A DNA stretch of 64,000 bases from the NCBI GenBank assembly GCA_017381015.1, contig JAFOCV010000038.1, positions 1 through 64,000 on the forward strand. Direction: 5' to 3'. Numbering within the stretch: the stretch's first letter is position 1; each line of letters begins with the position of its first letter. Below are positions 1 to 7,798 of the stretch, piece by piece. The translations under genes were made by a program, and so were the position numbers. This stretch comes from Bacteroidaceae bacterium. Lineage in GTDB: Bacteria; Bacteroidota; Bacteroidia; Bacteroidales; Bacteroidaceae. The notes beneath the pieces were generated by a model. It saw only the letters and a list, made by a program, of their open reading frames with translations. It made no database searches and was not told the origin of the DNA.

Positions 1-360
1 CGAAACCATTCCGCAGAAATGAAAAGTCTAATCGCAAAATGCGCCGCATGCTTTTTTTCTGAAAAGTCTAATTTCCAACCCGGAATTGGACTTTTTATTT
101 TTGAAAAGTCTAATCGCAAATTGCGCCGCATACTTTTTTTTGAAAAGTCCAATTTCCAAACCGGAATTAGACTTCGCAAATTTGCGGAATGGTTTCGCAT
201 TTTGCGCCGACTATCCCATCGTGGGACACCAGTCGCAATTTGCGCTTCATATCCCACGGTGGAACACCTGTCGCAAATTGCGCCGACTGTTTTTTCATGA
301 AACACCTGTCGCAAAATGCGCTGCATGTCCCACGGTGAAACATCAGTCGCATTTTGCGAC
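1..360. repeat. Intergenic array, period about 38-42 bp
   Basis: Degenerate tandem array. In the first half the anchor GAAAAGTC starts at 21, 61, 103 and 142. The anchor GCGCC/GCGCT recurs near 41, 124, 204, 242, 280 and 318. Units contain small palindromes such as TCGCAAATTGCG and TCCCAYSGTGGGA. There are no unique spacers, so it is not a CRISPR. Reading frames across it are low-complexity shadows. The unit TCGCAAwTTGCG with a neighbouring TTAGACTT recurs near 16322-16350. Positions 361-490 hold nothing else that I recognise. Confidence 0.8.
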
Positions 361-494
361 AAGTGTTTCTTTTACATACATAATAGCAGTTTTGTTCCTT
401 CATTGGGGGAGGGATAAAACGAAGATAAACTTGAATTCATAGTGATATAACCACTTTTTTATTAAAAACCATTCCCCTCAATCATTATTTTCAC

Positions 495-502
495 TATCTT
501 TG
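495..502 (+). promoter_or_regulatory. Bacteroidota-type -7 box for the 510-884 RNA
   Basis: TATCTTTG matches the Bacteroidota -7 consensus TAnnTTTG. Transcription would begin near 509. I see no good TTTG -33 box at the usual 19-21 bp spacing. It sits directly before a hairpin-rich stretch that ends in an intrinsic terminator. Confidence 0.55.
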
Positions 503-508
503 CCATGA

Positions 509-884
509 CTTAGCCAGTCCTTTATGGGTGGATGGGTCTAGATCTTATTGGATTATGCTCCGAAAGTATCGCTCGCCGCAGGACTAGCTCCTGTAAGGAG
601 TCTTACACAAAAAGAGCAGAAAGGACGTTTTCTGAACGTTATCTTCGACCGTATCAAACTTCGCAAACTTGATTTACCAGAAGATACCGCAACGAAGCGT
701 TCATGCTGGGTGTATTATACCCGTATGCATAGTTTGTATCCCTACGTTAGGGGACATTCTATCGTATACTTTATATATAATACCCATCGGCGTGGGCTGG
801 CTGAGTTGCTTATCCTGGTAAAGAGGCAATGCGAAGGCCAGATACGGTGGGATAAGCGAGGAAGTTTCTCCCACGTCTTTTTTG
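509..884 (+). ncRNA. Candidate structured non-coding RNA, about 370 nt
   Basis: The stretch runs from a TAnnTTTG promoter to a terminator and is rich in short hairpins: CTCCT/AGGAG near 589-601, GGGT/ACCC near 709-723, TCCC/GGGGA near 739-755 and CCCA/TGGG near 783-796. It ends in GTGGGA (847-852) pairing with TCCCAC (869-874), followed by a T-run at 877-884. A 120-codon frame crosses it (548-910), but it runs through the terminator, has no signal or domain I know, and looks incidental. The size would suit a 6S-like or other housekeeping RNA. I could not match it to RNase P RNA or tmRNA landmarks, so the class is open. Confidence 0.5.
847..884 (+). terminator. Intrinsic terminator of the candidate RNA
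   Basis: A six-pair stem GTGGGA/TCCCAC (847-852 with 869-874) is followed by GTC and a run of T. It is oriented for plus-strand transcription and separates the RNA from the 949 gene. Confidence 0.6.
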
Positions 885-948
885 TATCCGTATTTAAATT
901 ATTAACTTAATGCTGAAGCAGGGAGAGTGGTAGGCGGAGTATTATGTT

Positions 949-1230
949 ATGGAAAAACAAAATGGAATTGCAAGGGATGAATTTCTTTATCAAGTCCAAT
1001 TTCTCTACAATGGTCAGCCTTATCAGATATGGTTGACAAGTCAAAAAGATTTAGAAGTCCAATGGAAGTTAGATGGACCAAGGTTTATTGTTGATACAGT
1101 AGAAGGAGCTGCCGTTGATTGGCTCAAATCGAAAAAGTTGTTAGTTGATGGAGTCAGACTGCAAGGTGTTTGTCTCCATAATGAGGACGGAGAATTTATT
1201 GCGAACATAAGCAAATTACGTTATGAGTAA
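949..1230 (+). CDS. Small hypothetical protein (93 aa)
   Basis: The product is a 93-residue soluble-looking protein with no signal peptide or membrane segment, of mixed charge, and with several tryptophans (IWL, VQWKL, VDWLK). I do not recognise the family. It ends 24 bases before the BspA-like gene in the same direction, so the two are probably co-transcribed. The hydrophobic/charged alternation and length fit a small globular alpha/beta protein. No function is assigned. Confidence 0.6.
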   Translation: MEKQNGIARDEFLYQVQFLYNGQPYQIWLTSQKDLEVQWKLDGPRFIVDTVEGAAVDWLKSKKLLVDGVRLQGVCLHNEDGEFIANISKLRYE

Positions 1231-1254
1231 TAAATCTTTATAAGCATATTATGT

Positions 1255-3468
1255 ATGAAAACAATTAAAACATGGCTGGCTACGATAGCAGTGCTATTGT
1301 GCAACATTTCAGCGAGTGCCCATGACTTTGAAGTGGATGGTATCTTTTACAACATTCTTTCAAAAGAAAACAAGACAGTGGAAGTTACCTTTAGTGGAAA
1401 TACCTATTCCTCAAAGGCAAATGAGTATACAGAGAATGTTACAATTCCTCAAAAAGTAGAATACGAGGGGAATGAGTATGTGGTTACAGGGATTGGTGCA
1501 GAAGCTTTTCGTGGTTGCTTTAAGTTGCTAAATGTTAATATCCCAGAAGGTATAACAAAAATAGGCAGTAGCGCTTTTATGGAATGTAAAAAACTAAGTT
1601 CAATAATTATTCCCGAGGGTGTGACTAGTATAGGTAGAGGTGTTTTCAAAGGCTGCACCAGCCTTACCTCAGTAGTTATTCCCGAGGGTGTGACGAGTAT
1701 AAATGCTGAAGCATTCTATGGCTGCACCAGCCTAACCTCTGTAGTTATTCCCAAGGGTGTGACTAGTATAAATGCTAATGCATTCTATGGATGCACCTGC
1801 CTTGCTTCTGTAATTATTCCAGAGGGCATGACTAGTATAGGTGATAACGCTTTCTATGGCTGCACCAGCCTTGTTTCTGTAATTATTCCCGAGGGCATGA
1901 CTAGTATAGGTAACTATACTTTCAGAGGCTGCACCAGTCTTACTTCTGTAGTTATTTCCGAGGGAGTGACTAGTATTGGTTATGGCGCTTTCAAGGAATG
2001 CACCAACCTTACCTCTGTAGTCATTTCAGAAGGTATAACAGAAATACTCAGTAGTACTTTTAGTGAATGTAAAAAACTAAGTTCAATAGTCATTCCCGAG
2101 GGTGTGACGAGGATAGTTGGTAAAGCTTTCTATGGCTGCACCAGCCTTACCTCTGTAGTTATTCCCGAAGGTGTGACGAGTATAGGTGCTGAAACATTCT
2201 ATGGCTGCACCAGCCTAACCTCTGTAGTTATTCCCGAGGGTGTGACTAGTATAAGTAGTTCCACTTTCAGAGGCTGCACCAGCCTTACCTCTGTAGTTAT
2301 TCCCGAGGGCGTTACTAGTATTGATTATAATGCTTTCCGAGAATGCACCAGCCTTGCTTCTGTAGTTATTCCCGAGGGTGTGACAAGTATAGGTGGTGCT
2401 GCTTTCTCTGGCTGCATCAGCCTTACCTCTGTAGTTATTTCCGAGGGCATGACTAGTATAGGTAGTGGTGTTTTCGAAGGCTGCACCAGCCTAACCTCTG
2501 TAGTTATTCCCGAGGGTGTGACTAGTATAGGTGATAATGCTTTCTCTGGCTGCACCAGCCTTACCTCTGTAGTTATTCCCGAGGGTATGACTAATATAGG
2601 TAGTGGCGTTTTCACTGGCTGCACCAGCCTAACTTCTGTAGTTATTCCTGAGGGTGTGATTAGTATAGGTGATAATGCTTTCTCAAGTTGCACCAGCCTT
2701 GCCTCTGTAATTATTTCCAAGGGTGTGACTAGTATAGGTAATTGCGCTTTCGATGGCTGCACCAGCTTTACCTCTGTAGTTATTCCCGAGGGCGTGACTA
2801 GTATTGGTTATTGTGCTTTCCGAAAATGCGTCAGCCTTGCCTCAGTGGTTATTCCCGAAGGCGTGACTAGTATAAGTAATTACGCTTTCCAAGGCTGCAC
2901 CAGCCTTACCTCTGTAGTCATTCCCGAGGGTGTGACTAGTATAGGTTGGGGTGTTTTCCAAGGCTGCACCAGCCTTACCTCTGTAGTCATTTCCGAGGGT
3001 GTGACTAGTATAAATTATGATGTTTTCTATGGTTGTACCAGCCTCACTTCTGTAGTTATTCCCGAGGGTGTGACTAGTATAGGTCATGGTGTTTTCAAAG
3101 GCTGCACCAGCCTCACCTCTGTAGTCATTCCCAAGGATGTGACTAGTATAGGTTATAGTGCATTCTCTGACTGCACCAGTCTTATCTCTGTTAAATCTCT
3201 TTCATTAGAAGAACCGAGCGTTGATGATGATGCTTTTAGTGGAATATCTGCGAATGCCGTCCTGTATATTCCAGAGGGGGCTGTATATCAAAATTGGTAT
3301 CCTTATTTCAGTAGGGTGGAATATCTTACAGAAGAGGAAATGACTGGTATAGAGAATGTGATGCTCGATGTAAAGCAAGGTGTAACCTATGATTTAAAAG
3401 GCCGTAGTGTAGATGCTTCTAAGAATAGAGGAATTTACATACGAGATGGAAAGAAGGTATTGTATTAG
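1255..3468 (+). CDS. BspA-type leucine-rich repeat surface protein
   Basis: The 737-residue protein starts with a Sec signal peptide ending near SASA (residue 22). From about residue 75 to 640 it carries roughly 25 copies of the 23-residue BspA/LRR_5 repeat (core CTSLTSVVIPEGVTSIG), then a non-repeat region. Its short C-terminus, with YDLKGR and GIYIRDGKKV, resembles a Prevotella type A T9SS sorting tail. BspA-like proteins bind host matrix or other bacteria at the cell surface. The repeats are nearly identical as 69-bp DNA units, so copy number is likely unstable. Export through the T9SS, whose porU and porV lie in this window, is an inference from the tail. Confidence 0.9.
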   Translation: MKTIKTWLATIAVLLCNISASAHDFEVDGIFYNILSKENKTVEVTFSGNTYSSKANEYTENVTIPQKVEYEGNEYVVTGIGAEAFRGCFKLLNVNIPEGITKIGSSAFMECKKLSSIIIPEGVTSIGRGVFKGCTSLTSVVIPEGVTSINAEAFYGCTSLTSVVIPKGVTSINANAFYGCTCLASVIIPEGMTSIGDNAFYGCTSLVSVIIPEGMTSIGNYTFRGCTSLTSVVISEGVTSIGYGAFKECTNLTSVVISEGITEILSSTFSECKKLSSIVIPEGVTRIVGKAFYGCTSLTSVVIPEGVTSIGAETFYGCTSLTSVVIPEGVTSISSSTFRGCTSLTSVVIPEGVTSIDYNAFRECTSLASVVIPEGVTSIGGAAFSGCISLTSVVISEGMTSIGSGVFEGCTSLTSVVIPEGVTSIGDNAFSGCTSLTSVVIPEGMTNIGSGVFTGCTSLTSVVIPEGVISIGDNAFSSCTSLASVIISKGVTSIGNCAFDGCTSFTSVVIPEGVTSIGYCAFRKCVSLASVVIPEGVTSISNYAFQGCTSLTSVVIPEGVTSIGWGVFQGCTSLTSVVISEGVTSINYDVFYGCTSLTSVVIPEGVTSIGHGVFKGCTSLTSVVIPKDVTSIGYSAFSDCTSLISVKSLSLEEPSVDDDAFSGISANAVLYIPEGAVYQNWYPYFSRVEYLTEEEMTGIENVMLDVKQGVTYDLKGRSVDASKNRGIYIRDGKKVLY
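1550..3190 (+). repeat. 69-bp tandem DNA repeats inside the BspA-like gene
   Basis: Near-identical 69-bp units encode the 23-residue leucine-rich repeats. The most conserved part encodes TSVVIPEGVTSIG. Most variation falls on the two or three codons before the AF dipeptide, for example DNAF, GVF, YCAF and NYAF. The stretch is a substrate for slippage or unequal recombination and may be collapsed in short-read assemblies. Confidence 0.9.
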
Positions 3469-3481
3469 AATTAATAATTTA

Positions 3482-3515
3482 CTCCCATGGGCAATATGCC
3501 TATGGGAGCATTTTT
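3482..3515 (+). terminator. Intrinsic terminator after the BspA-like gene
   Basis: CTCCCAT pairs with ATGGGAG across an inner GGC/GCC stem (3482-3508), followed by CA and five T (3511-3515). It lies 14 bases after the stop codon. The truncated group II intron begins right after the T-run. Confidence 0.8.
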
Positions 3516-3516
3516 G

Positions 3517-3900
3517 GTACGCTTAGCATGAGTATGAGCTAACGGGTGCAAGTCCCGAGTGAGCACCAATAATGGGAATCGCATAGCCCAAGGCAAGGGT
3601 GTCTATTGCGAGGTGGTAATCGATTTGTTGCTTTGCTCGTCGAAGAATATTCATGAGGCCACTGGAAATCATCTGGTCTGACCAACAGGAACTTCATATA
3701 AGGCATTTGCCCGTAGGTAAGGTTGCAGAACATGCTAAAACCTTATATCTATTAGGTACGGATGCTGTAAATGTAGCAGGTGCAAGATGAAAAGTTAGTG
3801 ATATTATCTTGCGGACATGCTATGATACTTTTGAGAGGTCTTTGTACGCTAGCAAATTCTCTTATAGGGGATAATTTGGAGCAGAAGGGTGTGTTTGCCT
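3517..3900 (+). mobile_element. Truncated group II intron (5' ribozyme part only)
   Basis: From GTACGC at 3517 the sequence matches my memory of Bacteroidota group II intron domain I-III text: CTAACGGGTGCAAGTCCCGA, GGCAAGGGTGTC, GCGAGGTGG, CTGACCAACAGGAAC, GCTGTAAATGTAGC, ATCTTGCGGACATGC and CTCTTATAGGGGATAA. No reverse transcriptase frame follows, and I find no domain V hairpin or 3' end, so only the 5' third remains. It sits immediately 3' of an intrinsic terminator T-run, the favoured target of group IIC introns. The class and exact right edge are inferred. Confidence 0.65.
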
Positions 3901-3921
3901 GTTTTTACCTACAAATAGGTA

Positions 3922-3951
3922 TAAAAAAAGAATGGTTATCTCACGACAACC
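3922..3951 (-). terminator. Intrinsic terminator overlapping a leader peptide
   Basis: On the minus strand GGTTGTC (3951-3945) pairs with GATAACC (3940-3934), with one G-U pair and a four-base loop. A run of T follows (TTCTTTTTTT, to about 3922). The 5' arm lies inside the last codons of a 13-residue frame whose stop codon is in the loop. Confidence 0.7.
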
Positions 3952-3982
3952 AATCTTCCGTTAACCTTAAATCTAATACCAT
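3941..3982 (-). CDS. 13-residue leader peptide MVLDLRLTEDWLS
   Basis: ATG at 3982 opens a 13-codon frame ending in TGA at 3943-3941. The stop lies in the loop of a terminator hairpin, so a ribosome finishing the peptide would cover the 5' stem arm. This is the geometry of translation-coupled attenuation. A strong promoter lies just upstream (TACCTTTG at 4003-3996). No downstream gene exists on this strand before the intron remnant, so the unit is orphaned or makes a terminated RNA of about 70 nt. I recall near-identical stretches in other Bacteroidales but cannot name the regulated gene. Confidence 0.5.
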   Translation of the reverse strand: MVLDLRLTEDWLS

Positions 3983-3995
3983 GAAAAACACGATG

Positions 3996-4026
3996 CAAAG
4001 GTACGGCTTTTTTGCAATTGTGCAAT
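3996..4026 (-). promoter_or_regulatory. Promoter of the leader-peptide unit
   Basis: On the minus strand TACCTTTG (4003-3996) is preceded, after 19 bases, by ATTG (4026-4023). This fits the Bacteroidota -33/-7 architecture. Transcription would begin near 3989, a few bases before the leader-peptide ATG. Confidence 0.7.
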
Positions 4027-4086
4027 ACTTTCGAGATGGTATTAGTGATTTTTTGTTGTTTTATTGATTTATATCAATTCTGAATA

Positions 4087-4563
4087 TCAAGCATATAGTA
4101 AAACTGTGGCGTATGCCGAGATTCCTTCCTCTCTGCCAGTGAAACCAAGTTTTTCTGTTGTGGTAGCCTTGATGCTTACGGCGTCTACATCTATCTGCAT
4201 GCAATTGGCCAGGCATTCTTGCATTTCGGGTATGCGAGCCTTTAGCTTTGGACGCTCGGCGCATACGGTGGCATCAATGTTGCCTACCTTGTAGCCCTTG
4301 GTGGCGATTAGCTCTACGGTTTTACGGAGCAAAATCTTGCTATCAATGTTTTTAAACTCAGCACCGGTGTCGGGGAAATGATAACCGATGTCTCTCATAT
4401 TGGCGGCTCCCAAGAGAGCGTCGCAGATGGCATGTATAAGCACATCGGCATCGCTATGTCCGAGAAGGCCCAGGGTATGCTCCAACTTTATGCCGCCTAA
4501 CCATAAATCGCGTCCTTCAACCAGTTGATGAACGTCAAAACCAAATCCTACTCTAATATTCAT
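4087..4563 (-). CDS. ispF: 2-C-methyl-D-erythritol 2,4-cyclodiphosphate synthase
   Basis: The enzyme of 158 residues is of normal length for IspF. It cyclises CDP-methylerythritol 2-phosphate in the non-mevalonate isoprenoid pathway in the cytoplasm and works as a trimer. The metal-binding DVH is at residues 10-12 and GHSDADVLIHA near 35-45, followed by the family block IGYHFPDT. The C-terminus has the TTTEKLGFTGREEGI segment typical of the family. It follows the BRCT-protein gene by 20 bases on the same strand, so the two are probably one transcript. Confidence 0.96.
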   Translation of the reverse strand: MNIRVGFGFDVHQLVEGRDLWLGGIKLEHTLGLLGHSDADVLIHAICDALLGAANMRDIGYHFPDTGAEFKNIDSKILLRKTVELIATKGYKVGNIDATVCAERPKLKARIPEMQECLANCMQIDVDAVSIKATTTEKLGFTGREEGISAYATVLLYA

Positions 4564-4583
4564 GATTGTTTCTATTGTTTATA

Positions 4584-5345
4584 TTATTTTTTGTCCAGGT
4601 TTTCGAGCAATTGACTTATTGCTTCATCAGGAAACATTGTCACGCGCTCTCTGATATATGTAATGAGGTCTTCGAGAATGATGAAGGGAATGTTGAACAA
4701 GGTAGCCTTGCTGGCATTGTAATATTCCTCAATACTACGACATATGGCTTTTGGCATGGACCCAGGGATGAGTATTGAGTCAGTCATTTCGTCCATCTCG
4801 GTATTGGCATATGCACCAAGGCAACCAAGCAGTTGGCCAAGCGCTGGCATGGCTTGAAGGATGGAGGTGTGCACATAAATCTCTCTGCCGTATATCGAAG
4901 CATTGCCATGCAATGATACGGGAGAGGGTAGGCGCTGATTTTTCAGGCCATCAATCTCGGGAGCTTGCCAAAAAAGATGCTCGCGAGTGAGAAGCAGCTC
5001 CTTAGCCAATTCTTCGGGCATCTGATAGTTGGTGTAATGTCCTCCCTGTATATCCATAAGGTCTTCGGCACTCAGACGCTTGATGTTGTAACCATCGTGC
5101 ACATATAATTGCCAGTAGTTAATGGCCTCGGCATTGGGATTGTCGCCCACGAGGAGAAAATGTGTGTTGCGCTGAAGTTTGTCGTACTTCACTTCGGTGG
5201 CTCCCATGCGCAAAAGCATACTGCGCAAAGCCTGTCGTCCTTGGGCAAAGGTGCCAGTTACGCAAACTCTGCGTCCCTTGAATGGGCATGGCAAAGTTTT
5301 GGGTATTTCGAAATCATCGAACAAAGTAAGTTGCTCTCCTTGCAT
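4584..5345 (-). CDS. BRCT-domain protein of unknown role
   Basis: The 253-residue protein has no signal peptide. Residues about 20-105 look like a BRCT domain: GRRVCVTGTFAQGRQAL, then GATEVKYDKLQRNTHFLLVGDNPN and a hydrophobic end, as in the C-terminus of NAD-dependent DNA ligase. The remaining 150 residues are mostly helical and unrecognised. BRCT domains bind DNA ends or phosphoproteins, so a role in DNA metabolism is plausible but unproven. It is probably transcribed with ispF from the TACTTTTG box at 5379-5372. Confidence 0.75.
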   Translation of the reverse strand: MQGEQLTLFDDFEIPKTLPCPFKGRRVCVTGTFAQGRQALRSMLLRMGATEVKYDKLQRNTHFLLVGDNPNAEAINYWQLYVHDGYNIKRLSAEDLMDIQGGHYTNYQMPEELAKELLLTREHLFWQAPEIDGLKNQRLPSPVSLHGNASIYGREIYVHTSILQAMPALGQLLGCLGAYANTEMDEMTDSILIPGSMPKAICRSIEEYYNASKATLFNIPFIILEDLITYIRERVTMFPDEAISQLLENLDKK

Positions 5346-5371
5346 ATCCTATTATTATATTCGTGTGAGTG

Positions 5372-5379
5372 CAAAAGTA
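5372..5379 (-). promoter_or_regulatory. -7 box for the BRCT-ispF transcript
   Basis: TACTTTTG on the minus strand fits TAnnTTTG and lies 27 bases before the BRCT-protein start codon. I see no clear -33 box. Confidence 0.5.
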
Positions 5380-5443
5380 CAACTATTTTTGAATAAAATG
5401 ACCTTTGATGGTTCAATAATAAAGGAGATATGAAGAAAAGTTG

Positions 5444-5451
5444 TACCTTTA
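5444..5451 (+). promoter_or_regulatory. -7-like box before the SecB-like gene
   Basis: TACCTTTA resembles TAnnTTTG and would start RNA near 5458. This places the ATG at 5441 upstream of the transcript and favours the ATG at 5486 as the true start. Confidence 0.45.
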
Positions 5452-5485
5452 CAACGCGAAAATCATTAAAAATAAAATAAAACAC

Positions 5486-5962
5486 ATGAGTAACCAACAA
5501 CAAATACAGATTCAATTCAAATTGAACGACATCCGTCAGGTACAATTTGTAACCCTCTGCAATGAGTGGCCAGAAGGCGAGATGCAGGTGGGCAATCAGA
5601 TAAATTTCAGTAGCGACACGCAAAATCGTTTGGTGCGTTGTCTTCTCAATATTGAATATAAGAAGAACGATATCACACAGATGATTCTTGGTGTGGAGAG
5701 TGTATTTGAATTCTCTCGCGAGTCATGGTCGTCTATGTATGACCTCAATGGCGACCAGTGGATACTGCCCGTGGGATTGGTGCATCACATGGCAGACATT
5801 ACCATTGGTGCCGCACGTGGTATCTTGGCCGTACGCACAGAGGATGAAGGCTTCCCTCGCGCAATGTTGCCCTTGGTAAATCCACAACAGTTCATGCGCG
5901 ACAATATTCGTTTCCCACGCAATGCGGCTCCCGTTGCTCCTACTCCACAAGCTGAAGCGTAA
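5486..5962 (+). CDS. SecB-like export chaperone (probable)
   Basis: The protein has 158 residues from the chosen ATG; an upstream ATG at 5441 lies before the likely transcription start. The order of features recalls SecB: a strand-rich first half with IQIQFKLNDIRQVQF, then a helix with HHMADITIGAARGILAVRTEDEG, and a late LPLVNPQQFMRD resembling the conserved proline/asparagine segment near the SecB C-terminus. SecB tetramers hold precursor proteins unfolded for SecA. The divergent Bacteroidota version is known only as SecB-like, so client specificity is unknown. The gene overlaps the next start by one base (TAATG). Confidence 0.6.
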   Translation: MSNQQQIQIQFKLNDIRQVQFVTLCNEWPEGEMQVGNQINFSSDTQNRLVRCLLNIEYKKNDITQMILGVESVFEFSRESWSSMYDLNGDQWILPVGLVHHMADITIGAARGILAVRTEDEGFPRAMLPLVNPQQFMRDNIRFPRNAAPVAPTPQAEA

Positions 5963-6675
5963 TGCAGATAATACCAAAACTAGACGTACACACACATACC
6001 ATTGTCTCTGGGCATGCCTATAGCACCATGCAGGAAATGGTGCAAGAGGCAGCCAACAGAGGCATAGAGCTATTGGGTATCACCGAGCATGCTCCTGGTA
6101 TCCCAGGCACGTGCGACCCTATTTATTTTCGCAATTTGCACGTTGTGCCCAGGGAGATGTATGGTGTGAAGCTCTTGCTTGGTGCCGAGTTGAATATCCT
6201 GGATAAAAACGGTACGCTCGACCTGGATGAGTACTATTACAGTATCCTTGACTTGCGAATAGCTGGTGTGCACACGCTCTGTTGGGATGGTGGCACCAGG
6301 GAGGAGAATACCCAAGGCATGATTAATGTGGTCAGGAATCCATGGGTGCAAATCATTTCTCATCCTGGAGATGGCGCCGCCGAATTGGACTTCGAACCCA
6401 TCGTATTGGCAGCAGGAGAAAGCAAGACACTATTGGAGATAAACAATAGTAGCCTCATTCCATCCAGACGTAAGCTTCAGGCAAGGGACAACAATATAGA
6501 CATTCTCCGATTGTGCCGCAAGCACGGGGTGCCAGTTATCCTGGGTAGTGATGCGCATACGGCATTCTCAATAGCAGATTATTGTTATTTGTGGGACTTG
6601 CTCGAGGAAACAAACTTTCCCTCCGAATTAATCATGAACGATAAGCCGGATGACTTTTTGGCGTACATTTCTTGA
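5962..6675 (+). CDS. PHP-domain phosphatase (YcdX-like)
   Basis: The 237-residue protein is built of one PHP domain. Metal ligands are visible: DVHTHT at residues 8-13, TEHAPG near 41, GAELNI near 77, HTLCW near 105, SHPGD near 132 and GSDAHT near 196. This arrangement is that of the YcdX type of PHP hydrolases, zinc-dependent phosphatases related to histidinol phosphatase. The physiological substrate is unknown. Translational coupling is likely on both sides: the start overlaps the preceding stop by one base, and its 3' end overlaps the comF-like gene by 26 bases. Confidence 0.85.
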   Translation: MQIIPKLDVHTHTIVSGHAYSTMQEMVQEAANRGIELLGITEHAPGIPGTCDPIYFRNLHVVPREMYGVKLLLGAELNILDKNGTLDLDEYYYSILDLRIAGVHTLCWDGGTREENTQGMINVVRNPWVQIISHPGDGAAELDFEPIVLAAGESKTLLEINNSSLIPSRRKLQARDNNIDILRLCRKHGVPVILGSDAHTAFSIADYCYLWDLLEETNFPSELIMNDKPDDFLAYIS

Positions 6676-7348
6676 TTTGCTATTGCCCAGGCATTGTGTG
6701 ATGTGCGATGCCGAGTTAAACGCTTCAGAAACAGATATCTGCAACGTATGCCTTTGCAATGTGGAGTATATTAGATGGGAGAGTGCTACGGACAATCCAT
6801 TCTTGCGAAGGATATGGGACAAACATGATGTGGAAGCAGCAGGTAGTTCTCTGTATTACAATTCATTGTCCGACCTGCATAACGTATTTATAGCCATAAA
6901 ATATTTCAGGCGTCCAAAGCTTGGATTGAGGTTGGCACAACTATGTTTTCCCTATTGGCAAAATTTAGGACTTGCCAAGGATGCCGAATGCATTATCCCA
7001 GTACCCCTTTCGATGGCCAGAATGCTAAAGAGAGGTTATAATCAGGCGGAATGGATATCGCAAGGCATAGCCAGACAAACGGGCATTCCGGTCAATGCGA
7101 AAATCCTTGTCAGAAGCAAGCACATACGCACTCAGACGCACAAGAATGCCACAGAGCGTTGGGAGAATACGAAGAACATCTTTTCTGTCAGGAAGAATGC
7201 GCCTGACCTCAATGGAAAGACCATCCTGCTTGTGGATGATATTACTACCACGGGAGCAACACTATGCGATTGCATCAGAGCATTGCGAGAAAGGTTTCCC
7301 ACGATAAATGTGCACGTATACACATTGGGTTTTACACATAATGAATAA
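6650..7348 (+). CDS. ComF-family phosphoribosyltransferase-like protein
   Basis: The 232-residue protein is of ComF type. An N-terminal zinc-finger-like set of cysteines is at 16, 19, 31 and 34. A hydrophobic middle with KRGYNQAEWIS follows, and the C-terminal PRPP-binding motif ILLVDDITTTGATL lies at about 188-201. ComF homologues take part in DNA uptake in naturally competent bacteria, and in others their role is unclear. No other competence gene is nearby. It begins inside the end of the PHP gene. Confidence 0.9.
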   Translation: MTFWRTFLDLLLPRHCVMCDAELNASETDICNVCLCNVEYIRWESATDNPFLRRIWDKHDVEAAGSSLYYNSLSDLHNVFIAIKYFRRPKLGLRLAQLCFPYWQNLGLAKDAECIIPVPLSMARMLKRGYNQAEWISQGIARQTGIPVNAKILVRSKHIRTQTHKNATERWENTKNIFSVRKNAPDLNGKTILLVDDITTTGATLCDCIRALRERFPTINVHVYTLGFTHNE

Positions 7349-7361
7349 AACACCTTATTAA

Positions 7362-7649
7362 ATGGAAGATACATACATTACGCCAGACATGAGTATGCGA
7401 TTTCTCGTATGGTCATATTATTATCATGATATTAAGCCACAGAAGAATGTCAGCTATCAGTCGTACGGACATTTCTCCGAATCAGATGCGGAAAAATTGG
7501 ATTTCATCAAGGCAGCACTCTTTAAGTGTTACGAGGAGGAGAGTGTAGAAAGAGCTTGCTTGTCTTTCGCTCATGCTAAGGCAGTTGGTGAGCCATGCCC
7601 TTATTCGCTGGAGGAATTGGACGAAATGTTTGCCAAGCCCAGAAAGTAA
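7362..7649 (+). CDS. Small hypothetical protein (95 aa)
   Basis: The 95-residue acidic, soluble-looking protein begins 13 bases after the comF-like stop, so it is probably the last gene of the 5486-7649 operon. It contains RFLVWSYYYHDIKPQKN and a helical C-terminal half with many Glu and Ala. No motif or signal peptide is visible, and I do not recognise the family. An intergenic repeat array follows directly. Confidence 0.6.
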   Translation: MEDTYITPDMSMRFLVWSYYYHDIKPQKNVSYQSYGHFSESDAEKLDFIKAALFKCYEEESVERACLSFAHAKAVGEPCPYSLEELDEMFAKPRK

Positions 7650-7798
7650 AAAAGGGAATATCAAACATTGGGAAATGCCTTTCCGACGTCAGAAAGCGAG
7701 TTTTGAGACTTCGAAAATGCGATTTAGACCTCGGGAGAGGACAATCGAGGCTTTGAAAATGCGTTTTTAGGGGCAGAAATGCATTTCCTAACGTCAGA
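7637..7798. repeat. Intergenic array, period about 42 bp
   Basis: The anchor AAATGC has its T at 7676, 7718 and 7760, an exact 42-bp step, with another copy at 7780. A second anchor, GTCAGAAA, recurs near 7688 and 7792. The array fills the gap between convergent genes and just overlaps the end of each. The core GAAAATGCG resembles words in the arrays at 1-360 and 48474-48715. Confidence 0.65.

Noticed and set aside
19..442. Frames across the first repeat array
   Set aside because: All three are made of repeat units and have no independent coding features.
548..910. 120-codon plus-strand frame as a protein gene
   Set aside because: It runs through an intrinsic terminator and overlaps many hairpins; no signal, domain or ribosome-site support. 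A structured RNA fits better.
2325..3087. Long minus-strand frames opposite the BspA-like repeats
   Set aside because: They are mirror images of the 69-bp coding repeats and carry only repeat-derived sequence.
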